A stretch of 64,000 nucleotides of DNA. Source: Pseudoflavonifractor phocaeensis. GTDB lineage: Bacteria > Bacillota > Clostridia > Oscillospirales > Oscillospiraceae. Where the stretch lies: contig NZ_JADYUM010000008.1 in the NCBI RefSeq assembly GCF_021531815.1, forward strand, positions 62,001 through 126,000. Reading direction: 5' to 3'. Of this stretch, positions 31,701 through 40,717 are shown one piece after another (the stretch's first letter is position 1; the number at the start of each line of letters is the position of its first letter). The notes beneath the pieces are model-generated. The model made no database searches, had not been told where the DNA came from, and saw only the letters and a list, made by a program, of their open reading frames with translations. The translations under genes and the position numbers were made by a program.

Positions 31701-32051
31701 TCAGGGAGCGGGCGGGAACACCACTACCAGGAGCATCTTGAAGGCCTCCTGGGCGTAGACCGCATGGGGCTTCCCGGCTGGCATCACCAGCACTTGGCCC
31801 TGCCGGGCGAGGTGCTCCGTGCCGTTCACGGTAAATTTCCCTACGCCCTCCAGCACCGTCACCATGGCGTCGCCGCCGGAAGCGTGGGTGCTGATCTCCT
31901 CCCCCTTGTCAAAGGCAAAGAGGGTGACGCTCACCGCCGGGTTCTGGGCCAGGGTGCGGCTGACCACCTGGCCGGGGCCGGCCTCCACCAGACCAGCCAG
32001 GTCCAGCACCTGTTCACCAGGAATGTTCTTCATATACTGCAAGGGCTCCAT
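31701..32051 (-). CDS. Cupin-domain protein
   Basis: A 116-residue single-domain cupin. The metal-binding first motif is present with an altered spacing (STHASGGDAMVTVLEG), as is the second (PAGKPHAVYA, with one histidine). The function is unknown; relatives include small stress or sugar-binding cupins. I chose the ATG at 32051 with GAGGTG nearby; a GTG at 32060 is the alternative. It converges with pfkA and lies downstream of the hslO operon behind a terminator. Confidence 0.75.
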   Translation of the reverse strand: MEPLQYMKNIPGEQVLDLAGLVEAGPGQVVSRTLAQNPAVSVTLFAFDKGEEISTHASGGDAMVTVLEGVGKFTVNGTEHLARQGQVLVMPAGKPHAVYAQEAFKMLLVVVFPPAP

Positions 32052-32121
32052 TTCCTTCACCTCATCTGTATTCTGGACCGTCTATCCGGTCCGGATAAAA
32101 GTAGTATAGAGGAAATTGGAG

Positions 32122-32151
32122 AAAAGTATGTTGTTATCACAACATACTTTT
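32122..32151. terminator. Terminator of the hslO operon (or cupin operator)
   Basis: A perfect 13-pair stem AAAAGTATGTTGT/ACAACATACTTTT with a 4-base loop, between hslO and the cupin gene on the minus strand. The symmetric AT-rich arms could also be an operator. Confidence 0.65.
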
Positions 32152-32188
32152 CCGCCCCTCTGATTTTATGCGGAAACACCGGCCTGGG

Positions 32189-33067
32189 TCACATATTGTC
32201 CAGCAGCTCCTCCAGCTCCTCCCTGGAATAGTGGTACACCTTGTCGCAGAACTGGCAGGTCAGCTCTGCCTGGCCCTGTTCCTCGATGAGGGAGGACAGC
32301 TCCGCCCGGCCCATGCTGACCAGGGCCCGGGACACCCGCTCCCGGGAGCAGTAACAGCGGTACTCCACAGGGTGCTTCTCCAAAATCTCCAGTTCAAACT
32401 CGGACATAACGGCACGGAGCAGGCCCTCGCCGTCCAGTCCGCCCTCCAGGGCGGCGCTCACCGGCCCCAGCTTCCGGACGCCGGACTCAATTTTGGTGAT
32501 GATCTCCTCGCTGGCGCCGGGGAGGAGCTGGATCAGATAGCCCCCGGCGGAGGTGACAGACTGGTCGGTGCCTACCAGCACCCCCAGGGCGCAGGCAGTG
32601 GGGATCTGTTCGCTCTCCACGAAGTACATGGCCAGGTCGTCGGCGATCTCCCCGGAGAACAGGCCGATGGAACCCACATAGGGCTCCTTCAGGCCGATGT
32701 CCTTGATCACGGTGAGGGTGCCGGTCTCGCCTACGGCGGCGCCCACGTCCAGTTTGCCCGGGTGCTTTTCCATCAGGTCCACATGGGGGTTCTGGACGTA
32801 GCCCCGGACGTTGCCCTGGCAGTCGGAGACGGCCAGAATGGTGCCCAGGGGTCCGCCGCCCTTGATCTGGAGGGTGAGGGAGCCCGCCTGCTCCTTGAGC
32901 ATGTCCCCCATCATGGAGGCGCCCAGCAGGGCGCGGCCCAGGGCCGCGGTGGCCATGGGCAGCAGGGTGTGGATGTTCCGGGCCCGTTCCACCAGGTCCC
33001 GGCCGGTGATGGCCACGGCCTTGACATAGCCGTCGCCTGTGATTGCTCTTACGATCTCATCGCGCAT
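32189..33067 (-). CDS. hslO: Hsp33 redox-regulated chaperone
   Basis: A 292-residue Hsp33, a chaperone activated when its zinc-bound cysteines are oxidised. The four cysteines are visible near the C terminus as CYC and CQFC (about residues 237-271), plus the N-terminal domain with IHTLLPMATAALGRALLG. The gene follows a methyltransferase gene by three bases on the minus strand. It is likely a single transcript with yerC and the methyltransferase, ending at the hairpin at 32122-32151. Confidence 0.93.
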   Translation of the reverse strand: MRDEIVRAITGDGYVKAVAITGRDLVERARNIHTLLPMATAALGRALLGASMMGDMLKEQAGSLTLQIKGGGPLGTILAVSDCQGNVRGYVQNPHVDLMEKHPGKLDVGAAVGETGTLTVIKDIGLKEPYVGSIGLFSGEIADDLAMYFVESEQIPTACALGVLVGTDQSVTSAGGYLIQLLPGASEEIITKIESGVRKLGPVSAALEGGLDGEGLLRAVMSEFELEILEKHPVEYRCYCSRERVSRALVSMGRAELSSLIEEQGQAELTCQFCDKVYHYSREELEELLDNM

Positions 33068-33070
33068 GGT

Positions 33071-33823
33071 TCAGTTTTCCTTTCTGGCCACAAAAAAGAC
33101 CCGCCCCTCCCCAGGCTTGGGGCGGCGCAGTTTCAAATCGCCAAATACTTGAATGTTTCGGAAGCCCGCCTGCTCCAAATAGCCGGTCAACTCTGAGATA
33201 GTATAGGCCCGCTCCCGGTGGAGTTCCTCGCCCCGCTCCCACTGGCCCGTCTCCGGGTCCAGTTGGAAGATGTCCATGAAGTAGGAACAGATTTTGCTGC
33301 GGCGGGAGTATTCCGCCCGCCACACGCAGTAGGCGTCCTCCGTCTCGTCCAGGAACACTTGGCCGTCCAGCCCCTCCAGCTTTTCCGGGGTATTTACGTC
33401 AAAGAGAAACAGTCCGCCGGGCATCAGAAACAGGTGGACCCGCGCAAAGGCCCTCTGGAGCTTTTTCGGGGCGGTGACATAGTTCACGCTGTCCAGACAG
33501 CAGACGCAGGCGTCGATGGTGCCATACAGGTCCAGCTTTTCCATGGGCTGGCACAGGAACATGGGAGGGACCTCTCCCACGTCCCTGTTTTTCTCCGCCG
33601 CCTCGGCGAGCATTTCGGGGGACAGGTCCACTCCGATCATCTCGTAACCCCGCAGGGCAAGCTCACGGGTGAGGGAGCCGGTGCCGCAGGCCAGGTCCAG
33701 TACCGTTTTGCCGGGCAGTCCCCGCCGCCGGAAGTGTTTTTCGATATAGTCGGCCCAGGCGGCGTAATCCACATCGTAGGTGAACCGGTCGTAGCAGCCC
33801 GCCAAAAACTCGTAGCTGCTCAT
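33071..33823 (-). CDS. Class I SAM-dependent methyltransferase
   Basis: A 250-residue methyltransferase. The S-adenosylmethionine-binding motif I is VLDLACGTGSLTRELA (about residues 41-56), followed by the acidic IGVDLSPEMLAEA; the N terminus YDRFTYDVDYAAWADYI is typical of a common Firmicutes family. The substrate is unknown. Its start overlaps the yerC end by four bases, and hslO follows three bases after its stop. Confidence 0.85.
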   Translation of the reverse strand: MSSYEFLAGCYDRFTYDVDYAAWADYIEKHFRRRGLPGKTVLDLACGTGSLTRELALRGYEMIGVDLSPEMLAEAAEKNRDVGEVPPMFLCQPMEKLDLYGTIDACVCCLDSVNYVTAPKKLQRAFARVHLFLMPGGLFLFDVNTPEKLEGLDGQVFLDETEDAYCVWRAEYSRRSKICSYFMDIFQLDPETGQWERGEELHRERAYTISELTGYLEQAGFRNIQVFGDLKLRRPKPGEGRVFFVARKEN

Positions 33824-34122
33824 TCCTGTTCTTCCTTGTTTTTCAGCCGGGGGATAATGGTCCGGTACCCGTCCGCGCCATAATGAAGACAGCGGTTGAC
33901 CCGGCTGATGGTGGCGCTGGAGGCTCCGGTGCGCTCCAGGATCTCGCTGTAGATCAGGCCGTCGTCCAGCAGCATGGCCACGTCCATCCGCTGTTCCATG
34001 GCCTTGATCTCAGACACCGTGCAAAGGTCTTCCAGAAATTTTCTGCACTCCGCCTCATCCTTCAGGGCGACGATGGCCTTATAGAGGATCCCGCTGGAGG
34101 GCTTATCCAAAAATTTCGACAT
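33820..34122 (-). CDS. YerC/TrpR-like DNA-binding protein
   Basis: A 100-residue protein of the YerC/YecD family, which has a TrpR-like helix-turn-helix (LIYSEILERTGASSATISRVNRCL at about residues 56-79). Relatives are found beside many housekeeping genes and their ligand is not established. I chose the ATG at 34122, with AAAGGAGC upstream. First gene of the yerC, methyltransferase, hslO group. Confidence 0.88.
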   Translation of the reverse strand: MSKFLDKPSSGILYKAIVALKDEAECRKFLEDLCTVSEIKAMEQRMDVAMLLDDGLIYSEILERTGASSATISRVNRCLHYGADGYRTIIPRLKNKEEQE

Positions 34123-34319
34123 GTGAATGCTCCTTTCTCCCGGTAGACCGGGAACCTTTTCCACCACATATTTTAGCAAACTAAAATATGAAAGTAAACA
34201 GGAAAATCATATCTTTTTCCTCTTCGCGGCAAATTTTTCCAACCACTGCGGCCTTTCCTCCGTCGCCCTCCTTTCTTGCCTGACATAAGATGGAAAAAAG
34301 AGGATAGGAGGTGTCCGCT

Positions 34320-34994
34320 GTGAAGAAGGTGGAAGCAGCTGATTCCGTTCCGCAGGTGGTTTGGCAGCGGGAGGAGCGCACGTTGACGCTGGAGGGGGAG
34401 CCTGTGCTGGCGTACAGCCTGACCTGGCCCCAGGTCAACGGAGGCGGATTGGGCGGATTCTGGATCAGCCGGTACTACGCCCGGTTGGCGGGGGCGTGGA
34501 GGCTGCGGTGGCAGCGGGAGTTGTATTGGAAAGCATGTCTGGCCTGGGCGGCAAAGCGGGCCGCCTCCCGGCCGTTTACTCCCTGGTCCTGCCGCGTGGC
34601 GGGGGAGGTGGCCCTATACCGGGACGGACTGCTCAGCCTCCGCCTGGAGGGGGAGGAGGTCCGGGAGGACGGAAAGACCAGCCGGGTGCGCTGGGGAGAT
34701 GTGTGGAAGGTGCGGGAGGGGGCGCCTTGCCTGCCCGGGGAGCTGTTCGGGGAGAAGAAAGGGTGGAAGCGGACGATTTTGTCCCAAATAACCGGCCAGG
34801 GCAGGGCACGGCAGCAGGCGGGGGACTGGTTTCCCGACCCGGATTGGGAGAAAAAGCTCCGCAGGGCTCTGCCTGCGGATGGCTTGTGCCTGACAGAGCA
34901 GGGGGTGGAGGCGGCGTTCCCCCAGTGCACCATCGCCCCCGCGGCCGAGGGCACTCCGGTCTTTGTGATTGCCCGGGAATCAGGAGAGGGCTGA
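34320..34994 (+). CDS. DUF3298 (RsiV-like) domain protein
   Basis: A 224-residue tryptophan- and arginine-rich protein resembling the DUF3298/DUF4163 fold found in RsiV-type and sporulation-associated proteins. Visible features are LTLEGEPVLAYSLTWPQVNG at the start and CTIAPAAEGTPVFVI at the end. No signal peptide or membrane anchor is seen. GTG 34320 is preceded by GATAGGAGG; a GTG at 34311 overlaps that site and is unlikely. It is divergent from yerC. Function unknown. Confidence 0.65.
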   Translation: MKKVEAADSVPQVVWQREERTLTLEGEPVLAYSLTWPQVNGGGLGGFWISRYYARLAGAWRLRWQRELYWKACLAWAAKRAASRPFTPWSCRVAGEVALYRDGLLSLRLEGEEVREDGKTSRVRWGDVWKVREGAPCLPGELFGEKKGWKRTILSQITGQGRARQQAGDWFPDPDWEKKLRRALPADGLCLTEQGVEAAFPQCTIAPAAEGTPVFVIARESGEG

Positions 34995-35046
34995 CGTGGG
35001 GAAACAGCGGCGGACACGGCGGTGTTTCCGGCCTCCGCCCCACGTT
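34994..35046. other. Nested GC-rich inverted repeat
   Basis: ACGTGGGG and CCCCACGT form an outer stem enclosing GGAAACA/TGTTTCC. It starts at the stop codon of the preceding gene, but no T-run follows. It could be a Rho-independent terminator of weak type or an RNA structure stabilising the message end. Confidence 0.45.
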
Positions 35047-35111
35047 CCGGATGCTGAATCCAGCGCGCAGACGTTCGGAATTTTGGCCGCAATGATTGAC
35101 ATTTGAAGAAA

Positions 35112-35168
35112 AATTCCCGGGGAATCTTTGCCGGAATCGTTGAGTTTCTTGTAGAGCCAGATTATAAT
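35112..35168 (+). promoter_or_regulatory. Promoter of the folate operon with upstream palindrome
   Basis: TTGAGT (35140-35145), a 17-base spacer and TATAAT (35163-35168). A 13-base palindrome ATTCCCGGGGAAT lies just upstream at 35112-35124 and may be an operator. A small AAGACGGG/CCCGTCTT hairpin at 35198-35216 precedes the folC ribosome site. Confidence 0.7.
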
Positions 35169-35219
35169 ATCCTATGTATCACACAAAAAGACGGGAGGCC
35201 CGTCTTAGATAGGAGTCGT

Positions 35220-36518
35220 ATGAACTATACAGAAGCAAGAGTATATTTGGACGAAGTGTCCAAATACGGAAGTGTACTTGGCTTGGAGAGCATGCGGGAA
35301 CTGCTGAGCAGGCTCGGGGACCCGCAGGACAGCTTGAAGTTCATCCACATTTCCGGAACCAATGGAAAGGGGTCTGTGCTGGCCTACCTTTCCACCATAT
35401 TGTCCGGCGCGGGATACCGCACGGGGCGCTATCTCTCTCCCACCCTGTTTTCCTACCGGGAACGGATCCAGGTGGACGGAGCGTACATCGAAAAAGAATC
35501 GCTGGCCCGGCATGTGACCGCCATCGCGGAGGCGGCAGAGGACATGAAGGCCAAGGGGCTGGCCGGCCCCACCGCCTTTGAGATCGAAACGGCCCTGGCA
35601 TTCCTCTATTTCCAGGAAAAAAACTGCGACATTGTGACCCTGGAAGTGGGAATGGGGGGCGCGCTGGACGCCACCAACGTGATCCGCACCCCCGTGTTGG
35701 AGGTGATCGCCTCCATCAGCATGGACCACATGGACTGCCTGGGGGACACCCTGGAGAAGATCGCCCGGCAGAAAGCGGGGATTATCAAGCCCAACACCCG
35801 GGTGGCCTCCGCGGCGCAGCAGCCCGACGCCGCCCGGGTCATTGCCGAGGTCTGCGGGGACAACCACTGTCCCTGCCGGACGGTGGACCCCGCGCAGATC
35901 ACAGACGTCCGCTATGGCTGCGTGTCCCAGAGCTTCTCCTATAAAAATTGGAAGGACGTGACCATCCATCTGGCGGGCAGCTACCAGCTTCTCAACGCCG
36001 CCCTGGCCCTGGAGGCCGTGGAGGCGCTGCGGGAGGGCGGCTACGCCCTGTCCGACCGGCAGGTCTACGACGGACTGGCCAATACCGTTTGGCGGGGGCG
36101 GTTCACGCTGCTGCGGACGGACCCGGCGGTCATTATCGACGGAGCCCACAACCCCGGAGCGGCCCAGGAGCTGCGCCGCTCCCTGGAGCTCTATTTCCCG
36201 GGAAAGAAGCTCCACTACATTATGGGCATGTTTAAGGACAAGGACTATGAGCAGGTCATTCGCCTGACGGCCCCTCTGGCGGAGCATATCATCACGGTGG
36301 AGACCCCCAACAATCCAAGAGCGCTGCCGGCCGAAGCGCTGCGGGACGCGGTGGCGCAGGTGAACCCCTCTGTGGAGGCGGCGGGGAGCATCCCGGAGGC
36401 GGTGCAAAAGACGCTGGACCGGGCAGACAAAGAAGACGCGGTGATTATTTTCGGTTCTCTGTCCTTCCTGGGCGAGGCGGAAAAGGCCGTTCAGCAGGGA
36501 GGGAAGGACCATGGATAA
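35220..36518 (+). CDS. folC: Folylpolyglutamate/dihydrofolate synthase
   Basis: A 432-residue Mur-ligase-family enzyme that adds glutamate to dihydropteroate and folates. The ATP loop [11 protein letters not shown] is at about residues 42-52, then [12 protein letters not shown], the metal-site region and [17 protein letters not shown] chose the ATG at 35220, preceded by ATAGGAG; an upstream frame to 35103 would cross the promoter. It heads the operon folC, folE, HD gene, folP, folBK, overlapping folE by eight bases. Confidence 0.93.
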   Translation: MNYTEARVYLDEVSKYGSVLGLESMRELLSRLGDPQDSLKFIHISGTNGKGSVLAYLSTILSGAGYRTGRYLSPTLFSYRERIQVDGAYIEKESLARHVTAIAEAAEDMKAKGLAGPTAFEIETALAFLYFQEKNCDIVTLEVGMGGALDATNVIRTPVLEVIASISMDHMDCLGDTLEKIARQKAGIIKPNTRVASAAQQPDAARVIAEVCGDNHCPCRTVDPAQITDVRYGCVSQSFSYKNWKDVTIHLAGSYQLLNAALALEAVEALREGGYALSDRQVYDGLANTVWRGRFTLLRTDPAVIIDGAHNPGAAQELRRSLELYFPGKKLHYIMGMFKDKDYEQVIRLTAPLAEHIITVETPNNPRALPAEALRDAVAQVNPSVEAAGSIPEAVQKTLDRADKEDAVIIFGSLSFLGEAEKAVQQGGKDHG

Positions 36519-37068
36519 GGAAAAAATCAAAGAGGGTGTGCGTCTGATCCTGGAGGGAATCGGCGAGGACATCTCCCGGGAGGGTCTGGTGGAGACGCCG
36601 GACCGCATCGCCCGGATGTATGAGGAACTGGCCGGCGGATACACCGACGACGCGGCCAAGCACCTGCAAAAGCGGTTCCATGTGGACAATACCGATATGG
36701 TGATGGAGAAGGACATCCATTTTTACTCCTTCTGTGAGCACCACATGCTGCCCTTCTACGGCACCGCGGCCATTGCCTACATCCCCAACGGGGAAGTGGT
36801 GGGCCTGAGCAAGATCGCCCGGACCCTGGAAGTCTACGCCAAGCGCTTCCAGCTTCAGGAGCGGCTCACCGCCCAGATCGCGGATGTGTTTATGAAGGAA
36901 CTGGCGCCCCATGGGGTCATGGTCCTCATCGAGGCGGAGCACATGTGTATGACCATGCGGGGTATCAAAAAGCCGGGGACCAAGACCGTGACGGTGGTCA
37001 CCAGAGGTGTGTTTACCGACAATGAAAAACTCCAAAATGACTTCTACCGGATGCTGGAGCGGCGGTAA
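36511..37068 (+). CDS. folE: GTP cyclohydrolase I
   Basis: A 185-residue enzyme that converts GTP to 7,8-dihydroneopterin triphosphate, the first step of folate synthesis. The zinc ligands are seen in CEHHMLPF and in [15 protein letters not shown]. It overlaps folC by eight bases and is followed four bases later by the HD-domain gene. Normal length and no oddities. Confidence 0.96.
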   Translation: MDKEKIKEGVRLILEGIGEDISREGLVETPDRIARMYEELAGGYTDDAAKHLQKRFHVDNTDMVMEKDIHFYSFCEHHMLPFYGTAAIAYIPNGEVVGLSKIARTLEVYAKRFQLQERLTAQIADVFMKELAPHGVMVLIEAEHMCMTMRGIKKPGTKTVTVVTRGVFTDNEKLQNDFYRMLERR

Positions 37069-37072
37069 GACC

Positions 37073-37555
37073 ATGGAGCGGGCCGACCGGATCTGCCGCC
37101 ATCCCCTCTGGCGGGACAGTATGGAGCAGATCTGGGATTTGGAGCGGGACCGTGTCTTTTGCAGGCACGACACCGCCCACTGTCTGGATGTGGCCCGGCT
37201 GGCCTATATCGAGGCGCTGGAACAGGGCCTGACCGTCCCGAAGGAGCTGATTTACGCGGCGGCGCTGCTCCACGACGTTGGCCGCCACCTCCAGTACCGG
37301 GAGGGCGTCCCCCACGACCAGGGGAGCGCCGGCATCGCGGAGACGGTTTTGGCCGACTGCGGCTTTACCCCGGAGGAGCGGGCGGAGGTCCGCGCCGCCA
37401 TCCTGGGCCACCGGGACCGGGAGACAGGGGAGCGGCGGGACTTGGCCGGACTGCTCTACCGGGCGGACAAGGCCTCCCGGAACTGCCTGTTCTGCGAAGC
37501 CGAGGCGGCGTGCAACTGGAGTCCGGAAAAGAAAAATATGATCCTCAAGGGATAA
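37073..37555 (+). CDS. HD-domain protein in the folate operon
   Basis: A 160-residue HD-superfamily phosphohydrolase-like protein with HDTAHCLDVARLA and LLHDVGRHLQY as metal-binding motifs. In clostridial folate operons a gene like this commonly stands between folE and folP. It may perform the missing dephosphorylation of dihydroneopterin triphosphate, since no FolQ/Nudix gene is in the operon, but that is inference. The ATG at 37073 follows the folE stop by four bases. Confidence 0.8.
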   Translation: MERADRICRHPLWRDSMEQIWDLERDRVFCRHDTAHCLDVARLAYIEALEQGLTVPKELIYAAALLHDVGRHLQYREGVPHDQGSAGIAETVLADCGFTPEERAEVRAAILGHRDRETGERRDLAGLLYRADKASRNCLFCEAEAACNWSPEKKNMILKG

Positions 37556-37572
37556 TTAGGAGCGTATGACTG

Positions 37573-38388
37573 ATGATGAAAATCGGAAACCGCATGTTCG
37601 ATGTGGAACATGACTGCTATATCATGGGTATCCTGAATGTGACCCCTGATTCCTTCTCCGACGGCGGAAAGTGGAACGACATGGACCGGGCGATCCGCCA
37701 CACCGGGGACATGATCCGGGAGGGCGCGGCCATCATCGACGTGGGCGGCGAGTCTACCCGCCCCGGCCATGTGCAGATCAGCATTCAGGAGGAGATCGAC
37801 CGGGTGGTCCCCGTGATCGAGATGATCAAGAAAAATTTTGACATCCCCGTCTCCATTGACAGTTATAAAGGTCCGGTGGTGGAGGAGGCCCTGAAAGCGG
37901 GCGCCGACCTGGTCAACGACATCTGGGGGCTGAAGTATGACCGGACGGTGGCCGGCCTAATCGCCAAATACCAGGTCCCCTGCTGCCTGATGCACAACCG
38001 GGAGAAGGCGGAGTACAACAGTTTCCTGGACGACATGTGCCAGGATATGCGGGACTCCCTCGCCATCGCCAAGGAGGCCGGGATCGACGACAGCCAGATC
38101 ATTCTGGACCCCGGCGTGGGCTTCGGCAAGGTCTATGAGCACAACCTGACCGCGATCCTCCACCTGGAGCGCCTGGTGGAGCTGGGCTATCCCGTTTTGT
38201 TGGCCACCTCCCGGAAGTCCGTGATCGGCACCGCCCTGGACCTGCCCACGGACCAGCGGGTGGAGGGCACCCTGGTGACCACGGTCATGGGGGTGGAGAA
38301 GGGCGCGTCCTTCATCCGCGTCCACGATGTGAAGGAGAACCTCAGGGCCATCCGCATGACCCAGGCCATCCTGAGAGAGGGAAAGTAA
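37573..38388 (+). CDS. folP: Dihydropteroate synthase
   Basis: A 271-residue TIM-barrel enzyme joining p-aminobenzoate with the pterin pyrophosphate. Family signatures GILNVTPDSFSDGG (residues 18-31) and IIDVGGESTRPG are intact, as is ATSRKSVIG near the C terminus. Target of sulfonamides in other bacteria; no resistance-type insertion is evident. It follows the HD gene by 17 bases and folBK starts six bases after its stop. Confidence 0.95.
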   Translation: MMKIGNRMFDVEHDCYIMGILNVTPDSFSDGGKWNDMDRAIRHTGDMIREGAAIIDVGGESTRPGHVQISIQEEIDRVVPVIEMIKKNFDIPVSIDSYKGPVVEEALKAGADLVNDIWGLKYDRTVAGLIAKYQVPCCLMHNREKAEYNSFLDDMCQDMRDSLAIAKEAGIDDSQIILDPGVGFGKVYEHNLTAILHLERLVELGYPVLLATSRKSVIGTALDLPTDQRVEGTLVTTVMGVEKGASFIRVHDVKENLRAIRMTQAILREGK

Positions 38389-38394
38389 GCCGCT

Positions 38395-39228
38395 GTGAAC
38401 AGGACAAGCTATGACGAGATCCATGTGGAAAACTTGGAGGTCTTTGCCAACCACGGTGTGTTCCCCGAGGAGACCCGGCTGGGGCAGAAATTTCTGATCT
38501 CCCTCACCATGTATGTGGATGCCCGGCCCGCCGGACTGTCCGACTGTCTGGAGCGGTCGGTCCACTACGGGGAGGTCAGCGCCTTCATGACCGCCTGGAT
38601 GAAGGAGCACACCTATCAGCTCATCGAGGCGGCCGCCGAGCACCTGGCCGAGGAACTGCTGCTGCGCTACCCGCTGCTGCAGGGGGTGACCCTGGAGCTG
38701 AAAAAGCCCTGGGCGCCGGTGGGCCTGCCCCTGGAGACCGTGTCCGTGAAGATCACCCGCTTCTGGCATACCGCCTATCTGGGTCTGGGCTCCAACATGG
38801 GGGACAAAAAGGCCTATCTGGACCAGGCGGTGAAGGCGCTGGACGAGGGCCGGGGCTGCCGGGTGGAGAAGGTTTCCTCTTACCTGGTGACGGCCCCGTA
38901 CGGCGGAGTGGAGCAGGATGACTTTTTGAACGCCTGCCTTATGCTCAGAACCCTGCTGCCTCCCCAGGAACTGCTGGACCGGATGCATGAGATCGAGCAG
39001 GCGGCCCACCGGGAGCGGACCATCCGCTGGGGACCCCGGACCCTGGATCTGGATATTCTCCTGTACGACGACGAGGTTTTGGAGACGGAGGACCTGGTGA
39101 TCCCCCATGTGGAGATGCACCTGCGGGAGTTTGTGCTGAAGCCTTTGGCGGAGATCGCCCCCAACAAACGCCACCCCATTTTGGGGAAGACCATCGCGCA
39201 GCTGGCCGGAGAGGTCTCCGGGAAGTGA
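38395..39228 (+). CDS. folBK: Fused dihydroneopterin aldolase / HPPK
   Basis: A 277-residue fusion of two consecutive folate enzymes. Residues 1-120 are FolB (dihydroneopterin aldolase: VFANHGVFPEETRLGQKF, with the conserved catalytic YGEVS region). Residues 125-277 are FolK (6-hydroxymethyl-dihydropterin pyrophosphokinase: AYLGLGSNMGDK and RWGPRTLDLDILLYDD). The start is a GTG at 38395. Fusion channels the pterin between steps and completes the operon; a strong terminator follows. Confidence 0.93.
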   Translation: MNRTSYDEIHVENLEVFANHGVFPEETRLGQKFLISLTMYVDARPAGLSDCLERSVHYGEVSAFMTAWMKEHTYQLIEAAAEHLAEELLLRYPLLQGVTLELKKPWAPVGLPLETVSVKITRFWHTAYLGLGSNMGDKKAYLDQAVKALDEGRGCRVEKVSSYLVTAPYGGVEQDDFLNACLMLRTLLPPQELLDRMHEIEQAAHRERTIRWGPRTLDLDILLYDDEVLETEDLVIPHVEMHLREFVLKPLAEIAPNKRHPILGKTIAQLAGEVSGK

Positions 39229-39256
39229 ATCCTTTTTCAACGTTACACGGTCAGAA

Positions 39257-39289
39257 AAACCGCCCTCCGGCGCAGCCGGAGGGCGGTTT
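39257..39289 (+). terminator. Terminator of the folate operon
   Basis: AAACCGCCCTCCGGC and complement form a 15-pair stem with loop GCA, 28 bases after folBK. It can also serve the converging minus-strand gene. Confidence 0.85.
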
Positions 39290-39317
39290 GCCGCGCTTGG
39301 CAGAGGTTTCGCCGGGG

Positions 39318-40211
39318 TTATTCCTCCAACAGGCGGATATAGTGGTTGGCCTCCCGCAGAACGTGGTCGGCCAGCAGCGGCAGGATAAGGGCGCGGATCT
39401 TGCAGGACTCGATGCCCTCCACCCCCGCGTGTTTGAAGTCCCGGAACTTCCGGGTCAGCTCCAGAGCGTTCTGACAGCCCATGACCTTGGCGTTGGCCGC
39501 CGCCGAGGCGACCAGCAGCTGCCGGTAGTCCCCGGCGAAGCCGTCGGCGGTGCGGATCAGTTCCTCCTCCGTGGGGTCCAGCAGCCCCCGCATGAACAGG
39601 GCGTGCTCCATCATGATCTGGTCCCAGAACAGCTCTTCCTCGCAGGGCTCCCGGCAACAGCGGCAGTCCATGCCCTCCAGCCGGGCCAGGTGCCCACGGT
39701 AGTGGCGCGCCTCCCGGAGAATGTGTTCGATGAGTAAAGGGTAGTTGGCGGTGAACAGGGCGCACCCGTCCGCCCCCCGCAGGGTCCGTTCCTTTAAGTC
39801 AATGAGTTGGTCCACCAGCCGCAGTCCCTCCCGGTTCAGCTGCCGCACCTGACGGTCCAGCCCCCGGGGCAGGCAGATTTCTCCTCTGTGGTTCCCGGCA
39901 AGTGCCATGGTACGGGCGGTCAGGGTCCGGTCGATGGGAATGCCGGTGAGACGCTGGGTCTGGCGTTCCGCGCAGTCGGTAAAGGGGGTGAACAGCTCCC
40001 CGGAATCCAGGACGCGGCGGCGCACCACGCAGTCACTCAGCCCGATGGCCCGGGAGAGCAGCCCCTCAAAGGCTCGCATCAGGCGCTCGCTCTCCCGGGC
40101 AAGACCGCTGTTGGGGGGCAGAAAGCCCGCTTCTAAAAACAGCGCGTGCTCCTTCATGATCCGGCCGAAGAACAGGTGCTGTTCCAGGGAATCTACAATA
40201 TACGCTTCCAT
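39318..40211 (-). CDS. DUF2935 helical protein
   Basis: A 297-residue protein of two related all-helical halves; each has a motif of the form EHALFLEAGF / EHALFMRGLL with E-x2-H spacing and a later HILREARHY / HVLREANHY. The pattern EH...H suggests a four-helix metal-binding bundle, as described for DUF2935 proteins (spore or sigma-K-associated families in Bacilli); function unknown. I chose ATG 40211, with AGGAGG upstream, over a TTG at 40214. Confidence 0.82.
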   Translation of the reverse strand: MEAYIVDSLEQHLFFGRIMKEHALFLEAGFLPPNSGLARESERLMRAFEGLLSRAIGLSDCVVRRRVLDSGELFTPFTDCAERQTQRLTGIPIDRTLTARTMALAGNHRGEICLPRGLDRQVRQLNREGLRLVDQLIDLKERTLRGADGCALFTANYPLLIEHILREARHYRGHLARLEGMDCRCCREPCEEELFWDQIMMEHALFMRGLLDPTEEELIRTADGFAGDYRQLLVASAAANAKVMGCQNALELTRKFRDFKHAGVEGIESCKIRALILPLLADHVLREANHYIRLLEE

Positions 40212-40298
40212 CAAGATACTCCTCCTTGTGACAGTGGCTGCTAAAGCAGTCTATGCCACGGGGAAGCGTCTGGTTCGGAGAAGGCGAGCATAAAAAAC

Positions 40299-40314
40299 GC
40301 CCCTTACGGGGCGA
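40299..40314 (-). terminator. Terminator of the small-gene cluster
   Basis: CGCCCC-TTAC-GGGGCG, followed on the minus strand by a run of six T, seven bases after the stop of the 57-residue gene. Confidence 0.7.
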
Positions 40315-40320
40315 ACCGGG

Positions 40321-40494
40321 TCACGGGGACGGACGGTGGTGGACCTTGAGGTCCGGCCCCTGGGTCCCGGCCACGATGGGCTTTGCCCGCTCTTTTCCCT
40401 GGCGGGCTTTGCCCTGAAGCTGGGGCACGGAAGGAGCGCTGTTATGGGGCTTCGTATGGGTCCACTCCGGCCGCGCCATTCCTTTCTTTGCCAT
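40321..40494 (-). CDS. Small basic conserved protein, unknown
   Basis: A 57-residue basic, proline-rich protein (MAKKGMARPEWTHTKPHNSA start; later VPQLQGKARQGKERAKPIVAG). GGAGGGATTCC precedes the ATG at 40494, and a terminator follows the stop. I have a memory of similar short proteins in clostridial genomes but no known function. It is 12 bases downstream of the next small gene, so the three small genes are probably cotranscribed. Confidence 0.65.
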   Translation of the reverse strand: MAKKGMARPEWTHTKPHNSAPSVPQLQGKARQGKERAKPIVAGTQGPDLKVHHRPSP

Positions 40495-40506
40495 TGGAAT
40501 CCCTCC

Positions 40507-40686
40507 TCAGTTCCGGGCGGACAGCTGGCTGACCAGGGCCTGCATCTCTCCCTTGGAGGATACGGCGCGGGCCTTGTCCAGGTACGCCTGACGTTCCGCC
40601 TCGGTCAGCGCCGCGAACCGCTCCATGGCTCCCGGGTCCTGGGCCAGGGCAAAGCCAAAACCCAGAGGCACATCACCTTTTTCCAT
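40507..40686 (-). CDS. Small conserved helical protein, unknown
   Basis: About 59-62 residues depending on the start codon (ATG at 40686 gives MEKGDVPLGFGFALAQDPG). The body is a predicted helix pair with AMERFAALTEAERQAYLDKA, ending in a short hinge and ALVSQLSARN. Proteins of this form occur widely in Clostridia and have no known role to me. An ATG at 40695 would add three residues. Middle member of a three-gene cluster. Confidence 0.65.
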   Translation of the reverse strand: MEKGDVPLGFGFALAQDPGAMERFAALTEAERQAYLDKARAVSSKGEMQALVSQLSARN

Positions 40687-40717
40687 GCAATACACCTCAT
40701 TTTCCAGCCGTCACGGC

